Below, one piece after another: positions 8,148 to 14,975 of a stretch of 16,225 nt of DNA. The stretch lies in NCBI GenBank assembly GCA_002413455.1, contig DHXA01000162.1:1-16225 (forward strand), read 5' to 3'. Every line of letters starts with the position of its first letter. Within the stretch, counting starts at the first letter, position 1. This stretch comes from Rhodanobacter sp. UBA5168. Lineage in GTDB: Bacteria; Pseudomonadota; Gammaproteobacteria; Xanthomonadales; Rhodanobacteraceae. The position numbers and the translations under genes were made by a program. A model generated the notes under the pieces. That model searched no databases. It worked only from the letters and a program-made list of their open reading frames with translations, and was not told the origin of the DNA.

Positions 8148-9770
8148 ATGAGTGATGCACCCTGGTGGCGCGGAGCCGTCACCTATCAGATCTACCCACG
8201 CAGTTTTCTGGACACGGATGGCAATGGCGTGGGCGACCTGCCGGGCATCATCGAACGGCTCGATTACGTGGCCAGCCTTGGCGTCGATGCGATCTGGATC
8301 GCGCCGTTCTTCAAGTCGCCGATGGCTGATTTCGGGTACGACATCGCCGATTATCGCGACGTCGATCCGCTGTTCGGCACGCTGGCCGACTTCGATCGGT
8401 TGCTGGCCAAGGCTCACGCCCTGGGTCTGAAGGTGATGATCGACCAGGTGCTCAGCCACACTTCGGCAGAGCATGACTGGTTCCGGGAAAGCCGCGAGAG
8501 CCGTGATAACCCGAAGGCCGAGTGGTACGTGTGGGCCGACGCGAAGAACGACGGCAGCGCACCGAACAACTGGCTGTCGTTGTTCGGCGGTTCGGCCTGG
8601 CAATGGGAACCTCGCCGCGGGCAGTATTACCTGCACAACTTTCTCGCCTCGCAGCCGGATCTCAACTTCCACCATCCCGACGTGCGCGTGGCGATCCTGG
8701 ACAGCGTGCGCTTCTGGCTGGACAGGGGCGTGGACGGTTTCCGTCTCGACGCGATCAACTTCTGCTTTCACGACCGCGCACTGCGCGACAACCCGCCCAA
8801 GCCGAAGGAGAAGCGTGTGGGTCGCGGCTTCAGCCCCGACAACCCCTACGCGTTCCAGTATCACTACTACAACAACACGCAACCGGAGAACCTCGCGTTT
8901 CTCGGCGAGCTGCGCACGCTGATGGACCGCTACCCGGACGTGGCCGCGCTGGGCGAAATCTCATCGGAGGATTCGCTGGCCACGATGGCCGAGTACACCC
9001 GCGCCGGCCGGCTGCACATGGGTTACAGCTTCGAGCTGCTGACCGACGACTTCAGCGCCGCGCACATCCGCAGCACGGTGCAGACGCTGGAAGCGCAGAT
9101 GACCGAAGGCTGGCCGTGCTGGGCGATCTCCAACCACGACGTCGAGCGCGTACTGACGCGATGGGGCGGGGGCCGGCCCTCGCCGCAGTTGGCCAACCTG
9201 CTTACCGCGATGGTCTGTTCGCTGCGCGGTTCGGTGTGTGTCTATCAAGGCGAGGAGTTGGGCCTGACCGAAGCCGAGCTGCCCTACGAAGCGCTGCGCG
9301 ACCCTTACGGCATCGCATTCTGGCCGCAATTCAAGGGCCGCGACGGCTGTCGCACGCCGATGCCGTGGAGTGATGACGACGCGCATGCCGGCTTCAGCCG
9401 CGGCATGCCATGGCTGCCGGTGCCGCAGGAGCATCGCACGCTGGCAGTGACCCGGCAGGAAGCCGATCCCGACTCGGTATTGAACGGTTTTCGCACTTTC
9501 ATGCACTGGCGCCAGTCGCAGCCCGCGCTGCGCTGGGGCGATATTCAATTCGTGGATACTGCCGAGCCCGTGCTGGCATTCACTCGCCATCTGGACGGCC
9601 AGACGGTACTGGTCGTGTTCAATCTGGCCGATGCCGAAATCGAGATTCGCCTGCCTGCCGTATTCGGCAATGCGCATCTGCTGGAGGGCCACGGCCTGCC
9701 GTCCGGCCATCTCCACGGCAACCGGCTGCAGTTGCCTGGCTATGGCGCCTGCTTCGCCAGCGTGGTGTGA
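8148..9770 (+). CDS. GH13_23 alpha-glucosidase / transglucosylase (XgtA-like), cytoplasmic
   Basis: A 540-residue retaining alpha-glucosidase without a signal peptide. I chose ATG 8148: homology to Xanthomonas XgtA begins at this methionine (MSDAPWWRGAVTYQIYPRSF), GGGA lies 7 bases upstream, and with this start the catalytic residues fall at Asp201 (GFRLDAI), Glu270 (LGEIS) and Asp331 (SNHD), the same numbers I recall for XgtA. Other landmarks are the loop DTDGNGVGD (22-30), DQVLSHTS (99-106), QPDLN (169-173; oligo-1,6-glucosidase type) and GEELG after the barrel. XgtA hydrolyses maltose and also transfers single glucose units to alcohol acceptors. Here the enzyme would finish breakdown of imported malto-oligosaccharides in the cytoplasm. 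It is the first gene of the rightward unit; the esterase follows after 40 bases. An ATG six bases upstream (8142) is a close alternative. Confidence 0.93.
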   Translation: MSDAPWWRGAVTYQIYPRSFLDTDGNGVGDLPGIIERLDYVASLGVDAIWIAPFFKSPMADFGYDIADYRDVDPLFGTLADFDRLLAKAHALGLKVMIDQVLSHTSAEHDWFRESRESRDNPKAEWYVWADAKNDGSAPNNWLSLFGGSAWQWEPRRGQYYLHNFLASQPDLNFHHPDVRVAILDSVRFWLDRGVDGFRLDAINFCFHDRALRDNPPKPKEKRVGRGFSPDNPYAFQYHYYNNTQPENLAFLGELRTLMDRYPDVAALGEISSEDSLATMAEYTRAGRLHMGYSFELLTDDFSAAHIRSTVQTLEAQMTEGWPCWAISNHDVERVLTRWGGGRPSPQLANLLTAMVCSLRGSVCVYQGEELGLTEAELPYEALRDPYGIAFWPQFKGRDGCRTPMPWSDDDAHAGFSRGMPWLPVPQEHRTLAVTRQEADPDSVLNGFRTFMHWRQSQPALRWGDIQFVDTAEPVLAFTRHLDGQTVLVVFNLADAEIEIRLPAVFGNAHLLEGHGLPSGHLHGNRLQLPGYGACFASVV

Positions 9771-9810
9771 GGCTCTTGCGGGCATCATGCAAGCAACGGG
9801 GAATTTCGGC

Positions 9811-10833
9811 ATGACGCGATCGCGCTCCCTGCTGCGCCCGACACTTGCGTTGCTGTTGGCCGCATCCGTCGGAACGGCGATGGCCGCAAACCCTTCAGTA
9901 CCGCCGCAGCCGAACTCTCTCTCCACCGCCAACGGCGGGGGAAAGAGCGAGGGGGTACTCCACCTGCAGCTCGATGCACCGGTGTTCGCTCCGGAAAAAA
10001 TCAAGGTCACGATCTACCTGCCGCCCGGTTACCGTCGCGCCACCCGCCGCTATGCCGTGCTCTATGCGAACGATGGCCAGGACATGTTGGCGGTGGGTTT
10101 GCAGCCGACGTTGGCGCGACTCTATCGAGAACATGCCATCGAGCCGGTGATCGTGGTGGCGGTCGACATGCTCGCCGACCGCGCCAGTGGCTATGGTCTG
10201 TCCGACCGCGCTACCGCGCGCAGCCTCGTCGGCGGCTCGGTGATCGGGCCGATCGGCAAGCGCGCGCATGACTATTCCGCCTGGGTCGCCACCGTGCTGG
10301 TGCCATACGTCGACGCACACTACCGCACGCGCCGGTCGCCGCGCGCGCGCACGATGCTGGGCTGGTCGCTGGGCGCGCTCAACGCATTCAATCTCGGCTG
10401 GCAATATCCGGATGTGTTCGGCCGGATCGGCGCGTTCTCGCCCTCGTTCTGGCTGGCCGCCGACCGCACGAGCGCCACCTCGGTGCAGCACACGCGACTG
10501 GCGCAGGCCATGGTTGATCACGGCAGCCGGCGCGCTGGCCTCAGGATGTGGTTCGCGGTGGGCACCGCGGAGGAAACCAAGGATCGCGATGGCGATGGCG
10601 TCAACGATACCGTCGACGACGTGCAGGATCTGCTCCGGGGCTATCGCGGCGCCGACGGCTTTCACACGCGCGGCCTGAAACAGCTCGGCTATTCGATCAA
10701 CATGGATTATGCCGGGCACCCGTCGCGCAGGGCGGATGCCGCGCTATTCCAGTTGCAGGGCGGCGTGCACAACCAGGCGTCGTGGAAGCGGATGCTGCCG
10801 GTGTTCCTGCGCTGGGACTACGGCCGGCACTGA
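9811..10833 (+). CDS. Exported alpha/beta-hydrolase esterase (esterase D / Fes-IroE type)
   Basis: A 340-residue serine esterase of the 'putative esterase' group. The ATG at 9811 has GGGGA about eight bases upstream and opens a clean signal peptide (SLLRPTLALLLAASVGTAMA, to residue 25), so it acts in the periplasm or outside. The core shows strand/turn VTIYLPPGY (66-74), the nucleophile elbow GWSLG with Ser186, and the terminal catalytic histidine His320 in GGVHNQASW. The acid is probably Glu254 or Glu255 in GTAEE. Directly after that sits DRDGDGVND (258-266), a perfect DxDxDGxxD calcium-loop pattern. The family includes feruloyl/acetyl-xylan and siderophore esterases, so substrate cannot be set from sequence. 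The 40-base gap after the alpha-glucosidase suggests shared transcription and possibly removal of acyl groups from sugars; this link is inferred. Confidence 0.87.
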   Translation: MTRSRSLLRPTLALLLAASVGTAMAANPSVPPQPNSLSTANGGGKSEGVLHLQLDAPVFAPEKIKVTIYLPPGYRRATRRYAVLYANDGQDMLAVGLQPTLARLYREHAIEPVIVVAVDMLADRASGYGLSDRATARSLVGGSVIGPIGKRAHDYSAWVATVLVPYVDAHYRTRRSPRARTMLGWSLGALNAFNLGWQYPDVFGRIGAFSPSFWLAADRTSATSVQHTRLAQAMVDHGSRRAGLRMWFAVGTAEETKDRDGDGVNDTVDDVQDLLRGYRGADGFHTRGLKQLGYSINMDYAGHPSRRADAALFQLQGGVHNQASWKRMLPVFLRWDYGRH

Positions 10834-10840
10834 TTTCCGG

Positions 10841-10868
10841 GCTGCTCCCTCGCAAGCAGGGGAGCAGC
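10841..10868. terminator. Hairpin between convergent esterase and M28 peptidase genes
   Basis: A perfect 9-bp stem (GCTGCTCCC with GGGAGCAGC) encloses a 10-base loop in the 68-base gap between the two converging stops. Its position suits a bidirectional terminator, but neither side has a run of T, so it may instead act as an RNA 3'-end barrier. Confidence 0.45.
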
Positions 10869-10901
10869 GCATCAAGAGCATTGAGCCTGCGGGCAGGAGC
10901 G

Positions 10902-12557
10902 TTACTTGCGCTTGGCAGCGCTGGCGTCGCGAATGCCGCGAAATTCCGAATCCTCGCTCCAGTTCGGCCACGCATCCGAATTGGCCAGATCGTTGCCGAC
11001 CGTGTGGAGCAGTTGCAGGTCGCGCGCCATCCCGGTGAACGTCCAGCTGGCCTGCCATTCGTCGGCGGGCTGGTGGTAGCGTTTGGCGTTGTAGTCGTCT
11101 TCCTCCGCCTTGCCGGCAGCGAGGCCGCCCTCGACCCAGTCATTGCCCGAACCGAACGAGATCGCCGGCACACCGCGCTTGGCGAACGAGAAGTGATCGG
11201 AGCGGAAGAAGTGGCCGGCCTCCGGTTTCGGGTCCGCCGAATAGACCACGCCACTGCGCTTCGCGTCGGCGACCAGTTCGTCCAGCAGGCCGAGTTTCGC
11301 GCTGCCGGAGATGGTGAAGTTCCGCGCCGGGCCGTGCGGGTCGAGTGCATCCATGTTGAGCACGCCCGCCGTGGTGGCCAGCGGGTACAGCGGATTGGCG
11401 GCGTAGTACTCCGAGCCGAGCAGGCCCTTCTCCTCGGCCGTGACGTTGAGGAATACCACCGAGCGTTCGGGCCGCGGCCCCTGCGCAAACGCGCGGCCCA
11501 TTTCGATCAACGCCGCGGTGCCGGTGGCATTGTCGACGGCGCCGTTGTAGATGCGATCGCCCTTGGCATCAGGCGCACCGACACCCAGATGATCCCAGTG
11601 CGCGCTGTAGATCACCGTTTCGTCAGGGCGCTTGCTGCCCTCGACGCGGCCGACGATGTTGTGCGAGGTGATCACGCTGGAGTCGACCTTGAAGCTGGCC
11701 GAGAAGCTCTCGCCCTTCAGCGTCACCGGTTTGAATGCGCGCGTCTGCGCCTGCTTCTTCAGCGCATCGAAATCGAGTCCGGCGCTTTTGAACATCTGCA
11801 CTGCCAGATCTCGCTGGATCCAGCCTTCCAGCTCCGGATGCACGGTGGACGGCTTGTCACGCACGATGTCGAACATGGTGTTGGTGTTGGAATTCTTCAC
11901 CGTGGCCCAGCCGTACGAGGCAGGCGCGGTTTCATGCACTACCAGCATGCCCAGTGCGCCCCGGCGGGCGGCTTCCTCATACTTGTAGGTCCAGCGGCCG
12001 TAGTAGGTCATCGCCTTGCCGCCGAAGTCGCCCTGGCCGGTTTCGAAATCCGGATCGTTGACCAGTACCACCGCGATCTTGCCATGCAGATCGACGCCCT
12101 TGAAATCGTCCCAGTGCCGCTCGGGCGCGGTCACCCCGTAGCCGACGAACACCAGCGGCGCGTTGGCGATCGCCACGTTGGTGGAGCCGTCCATCGGTGC
12201 GCGCAGCGAGATCTGCTCGCCCTGGGTCAGCGGCTCATGCTTGCCATCGTGGGAGAGCATCAGCGTCGGTGTGCCGACGATCGCACTGCGCCGCAGCGGC
12301 ACGGCCTGGGTCCACGCGCGCTTGCCGTCCTTGAGATCACCGCCCGGCTGCAAGCCGGCGGCCTTCATCTGCGCCACCACGTAGTCGATGGTCTTCGTCT
12401 CTGCCGGCGTGGCCGGACCGCGGCCTTCGAACGCATCGGAGGACAGCGTCTTCACCTCGGCGGACAGGCGCTCGGTGCTGAAGGTCGGCTTGGTACTGGC
12501 GGCCAGCGCAAGCGGGCACGCGGCCATGATCAGTGCACAAAGGAGCAATCGCTTCAC
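10902..12557 (-). CDS. M28 family zinc metallopeptidase with PA domain, exported
   Basis: A 551-residue di-zinc exopeptidase, probably a periplasmic aminopeptidase. I prefer the GTG at 12557, since ACAGGTGG lies about six bases upstream and the signal peptide (KRLLLCALIMAACPLALA) starts there; the in-frame ATG at 12587 has no ribosome-binding site and would add 10 residues. An inserted PA-type region (about 110-280, with GKIAVVLVNDPDF near 159-171) precedes and splits the peptidase fold. Metal and catalytic residues are all visible: His320 and Asp322 (HWDHLG), Asp342 (VDNATG), catalytic Glu375 and ligand Glu376 (TAEEKG), Asp403 (NMDALD), His495 (YHQPADE). It is probably monocistronic, with no flanking gene on its strand. 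It has no evident tie to the sugar locus and most likely serves peptide scavenging. Family certain, substrate unknown. Confidence 0.92.
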   Translation of the reverse strand: MKRLLLCALIMAACPLALAASTKPTFSTERLSAEVKTLSSDAFEGRGPATPAETKTIDYVVAQMKAAGLQPGGDLKDGKRAWTQAVPLRRSAIVGTPTLMLSHDGKHEPLTQGEQISLRAPMDGSTNVAIANAPLVFVGYGVTAPERHWDDFKGVDLHGKIAVVLVNDPDFETGQGDFGGKAMTYYGRWTYKYEEAARRGALGMLVVHETAPASYGWATVKNSNTNTMFDIVRDKPSTVHPELEGWIQRDLAVQMFKSAGLDFDALKKQAQTRAFKPVTLKGESFSASFKVDSSVITSHNIVGRVEGSKRPDETVIYSAHWDHLGVGAPDAKGDRIYNGAVDNATGTAALIEMGRAFAQGPRPERSVVFLNVTAEEKGLLGSEYYAANPLYPLATTAGVLNMDALDPHGPARNFTISGSAKLGLLDELVADAKRSGVVYSADPKPEAGHFFRSDHFSFAKRGVPAISFGSGNDWVEGGLAAGKAEEDDYNAKRYHQPADEWQASWTFTGMARDLQLLHTVGNDLANSDAWPNWSEDSEFRGIRDASAAKRK

Positions 12558-13086
12558 GGGCAGCCACCTGTCGGGAGAGGAATTCATCGGATAGTAGTGA
12601 GGCGGGATGCGCTGGTCCATCCGGCGGCGGCGCGCCTGCAGCGGCCTTTTCAGGATGAGTCCACGTCATGGCGCGCGACGAAACGTGCCGCGCAGCCTTT
12701 ATGCACCGAGCCAACTTGGCGCGGGTTTATCGGGCGCATGGGACATTCGTCCGCCTCGGCCGGTGCTTGTGAATCGTCGACTGTGGTCGCCGAACTCGGG
12801 ATTCGACCGAGGAAAGGTCGCTGATCTGAAGGCGTCATGCGCATGTGCTGACGGCAAAGCGCGTCGGCGCCGCCGCATCATGGTATTTCCGTTTGGCCGT
12901 CCATATGGTTTCGACGGCGGATCGACTTGCAGCACGGTGCAACCGTGGCGGGATCGCCTGCGGAGGGCGTTCAAGCATGAGAATTGCGTTAATCCGTAGC
13001 GCGAATGAGGGCGGTCGAACCTGGGAAGGGTCCAGGAAAGGTGGGCTGTCGTAACTTGCGCGAATCTTCCTTATACCGATCGCTCG
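12558..13086. other. Intergenic gap without supported gene, divergent promoters expected
   Basis: About 530 bases separate the divergent M28 and GT9 genes. Open frames here lack a credible ribosome-binding site or family motif, and most are continuations of shadows. A small hairpin (CCTGG...CCAGG, 13020-13036) and a TTATAC element (13071-13076) lie near the GT9 start. A tRNA-3'-end-like stretch at about 12785-12812 on the minus strand lacks the rest of a tRNA. I see no mobile element or repeat. Confidence 0.5.
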
Positions 13087-14256
13087 ATGAATGACGTTGC
13101 CGAACTGCCACAAGGCGAGCAACCGGCGATCCAAGCCGGGGTACGGCGCGGCGAGGCGCTGCGGCATCGCGCCATCGCCCTGCTTTTTGGCCGTCTGTTT
13201 TCCGCCGTGGGCGGACAGCTGTGCGAGCCTGGCCAGCTGCCGACGCGCGGCATCCACCGCGTGCTGATCTGTCGGCCCAATCACCGACTCGGCAATGCCG
13301 TGTTGATCAGCCCTTTGTTGGCCGAAGTCGAGGCGCTCTATCCGGGAGCCGAGATCGACATGGTCAGTGGCGGCGAAGCGGCAAGGATGCTGTTCACCAA
13401 TCGTTTCCAGGTGCGCCAGGTTTTCTGCCTGCCGCGAAAGATCGCCCGGCACGTGTGGCAGACGATCACGCTGCTGCGGCAACTGCGGTGCAACTCCTAT
13501 GACCTGGCGATCGATGCATGCCATGGTTCGCAGTCCGGTCGCCTGCTGCTGGGCATCGTCAAGGCTCGCTTCAAGCTCGGCTTCCCGGATGCACGGGCGA
13601 ATGCCGATTCGCTGTGGCGCAGCCTGCCCTGGCCGGAGCACCTGGCGCATCGCAGCGTGTTTCTGCTGCGTACGGCGTATGCGGGAAAGGTGGACCGGCC
13701 GTGCGAAACGCTCAATCTGCGCCTGTCCGATGATGAGCGGCAGCAAGCCGGCAAGGCGCTGGCCGCCGTTCTCGGCGGAATGCAGCAGGCAGCGGCCGGA
13801 CGCCCGGTCGTCGGCATATTCGCCAATGCCACGGGCGCCAAGCGTTACGGCGAGACATGGTGGAAGGAATTCGTCGATGCACTGCTGGTCTCACAACCGA
13901 GCCTGCTGATCGTCGATGTGGTGGCGGAGCATGGACAGGCGCAGCTCGGCGGGGACTTTGCGTCTTACTACACGCGCGACTTGCGCCGCCTGGCCTCGAT
14001 GATCGCAAACATGGATGGCTTCATCAGCGCGGACTGTGGCGTGATGCATCTGGCCGTTGCCAGCGGTACCCCGACCATCGGTCTGTTCTCGGTGACCAGT
14101 TCATCGAAATATCGCCCGTATGGGCGCAGCAACACGGCCATCGATACGGGTGGCATGAGCGCAGTCGAGGTAGCGGGGATGGTTTCAGCGTGGCTCGCGC
14201 TGACCTTGCCGGTCGAGCGGCAAGCACCTCTGCCGCTGGCGACACGCAACCAGTGA
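13087..14256 (+). CDS. Glycosyltransferase family 9 (heptosyltransferase-like)
   Basis: A 389-residue GT-B fold enzyme of family GT9, whose known members transfer heptose to the lipopolysaccharide core at the inner face of the cytoplasmic membrane. The first Rossmann half starts with VLICRPNHRLGNAVLISPLL (59-78). The second half carries GIFANATGAKRYGETWW (243-259), with Lys252 placed like the donor-binding lysine, and the family signature SADCGVMHLA (314-323). The usual GD after the RxxxxG strand reads GN here (Asn70). About 55 residues precede the fold, which is longer than in WaaC or WaaF. The ATG at 13087 has no clear ribosome-binding site, and the start is the least certain part. It is isolated from other surface-polysaccharide genes, so its acceptor cannot be guessed. 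Family assignment is solid; heptose as donor is only likely. Confidence 0.85.
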   Translation: MNDVAELPQGEQPAIQAGVRRGEALRHRAIALLFGRLFSAVGGQLCEPGQLPTRGIHRVLICRPNHRLGNAVLISPLLAEVEALYPGAEIDMVSGGEAARMLFTNRFQVRQVFCLPRKIARHVWQTITLLRQLRCNSYDLAIDACHGSQSGRLLLGIVKARFKLGFPDARANADSLWRSLPWPEHLAHRSVFLLRTAYAGKVDRPCETLNLRLSDDERQQAGKALAAVLGGMQQAAAGRPVVGIFANATGAKRYGETWWKEFVDALLVSQPSLLIVDVVAEHGQAQLGGDFASYYTRDLRRLASMIANMDGFISADCGVMHLAVASGTPTIGLFSVTSSSKYRPYGRSNTAIDTGGMSAVEVAGMVSAWLALTLPVERQAPLPLATRNQ

Positions 14257-14283
14257 AGCACGCTCAGTGAAAGCGCGGACCTG

Positions 14284-14319
14284 TGGCAGGCGGAGCACAT
14301 TCCAGCATGCCGCCTGCCA
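14284..14319. terminator. Hairpin between convergent GT9 and PepSY-protein genes
   Basis: A perfect 10-bp stem (TGGCAGGCGG with CCGCCTGCCA) closes a 16-base loop in the 87-base gap between converging genes. It is well placed to end transcripts from both sides. No T run follows on either strand, so intrinsic termination is not assured. Confidence 0.5.
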
Positions 14320-14343
14320 TTCGGCTCTGATCCTTCCGGTCAC

Positions 14344-14778
14344 CTAGTAGGTGCCGACCACCTTGCCGCTGGTCGCGTCGATCCTGAGCTTGACGTCCGC
14401 GCCGGCCGCGTTTTCCGCCTTGGCCTTCCAGATGCCGTCGTCGAAATCGACATCGTGGACGTGGGTATAGCCCTGGGTTTCCAGTGAGGCGCGCACGTCT
14501 TTTTCGCTGAGCCTGGAAACCTGTTCATCCGGATAGACGTTGCCGGTGCTGGCATCGATGCGCAGGTCGACGTGCTTGCCGTTGGCACTCTTTGCTTCGG
14601 CGCGCCACATGCCGTCCTTGAATTTCAGGTCGTGCACCTTCGTATAGCCCTGTTCGGTGAGCTTGCTGTTCACCTGTGGCTCGGTCATGGCCCGCTGTGC
14701 CGTGGCAATGCCGGATACGCCCAAAGAAAGCGTGCCCAGTACCAGCGCGAAAGTCAGAGATGTCATCTTTTTCTTCAT
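14344..14778 (-). CDS. Small exported protein with two tandem PepSY-like repeats
   Basis: A 144-residue exported protein. The ATG at 14778 has GAGGT seven bases upstream and starts a signal peptide (KKKMTSLTFALVLGTLSLGVSGIATA, cleavage near residue 28). The mature part consists of two similar units, about 31-81 and 90-140: each runs from an acidic/Val helix (TEPQV, SEKDV) through QGYTKVHD or QGYTHVHD, a DGMWRAEA or DGIWKAKA strand, and LRIDASTG or LRIDATSG. This pattern matches PepSY-type domains, which are found in inhibitors and in small periplasmic proteins of unknown function. No catalytic residues are apparent. It is transcribed divergently from gcd and probably alone. The function is unknown; binding or restraining a periplasmic enzyme is a guess from the domain family. 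Confidence 0.85.
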   Translation of the reverse strand: MKKKMTSLTFALVLGTLSLGVSGIATAQRAMTEPQVNSKLTEQGYTKVHDLKFKDGMWRAEAKSANGKHVDLRIDASTGNVYPDEQVSRLSEKDVRASLETQGYTHVHDVDFDDGIWKAKAENAAGADVKLRIDATSGKVVGTY

Positions 14779-14892
14779 GAAACGTACCTCGTTGCCTGCA
14801 GGAAACCCGAGTCTTGGCCGGGCCGTGCAAACGTAGGGTGAATCGTGGCGATGAGGCTGAATCGCAGCTGACGTCAACAACGCATAGGCATG

Positions 14893-14911
14893 CGTCGTGC
14901 TACACACGACG
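14893..14911. promoter_or_regulatory. Perfect dyad in the PepSY / gcd divergent region
   Basis: CGTCGTG and CACGACG form a perfect 7-bp inverted repeat around five bases. It lies 64 bases upstream of the gcd start and about 115 upstream of the PepSY gene, within the 197-base divergent spacer. It could be an operator or a leader hairpin. No regulator is recognisable. Confidence 0.35.
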
Positions 14912-14975
14912 GCAGATCTTGCGCGGGTGATGAATACGTCACGCTCAAGCCTCGCCACCACCAATCGAGACCGCC

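Noticed and set aside
10548..12824. Plus-strand open frame of 758 codons opposite the M28 peptidase
   Set aside because: It spans the end of the esterase in another frame and the whole peptidase gene in antisense, with no recognisable fold. It is a GC-bias shadow.
12785..12870. Minus-strand tRNA-like end: a 5-bp T-arm-like stem with TCGAATC loop, then TTCGGCG and ACCA
   Set aside because: The T loop lacks one T, the possible 5' acceptor partner matches only 6 of 7, and no D arm or anticodon arm forms. Probably chance, or at most a decayed tRNA 3' end; no integrase or direct repeat is nearby.
14931..14944. TGAATACGT in front of gcd as a third copy of the operator
   Set aside because: Only the left half matches; the right half (CACGC) lacks the TATNCA symmetry.
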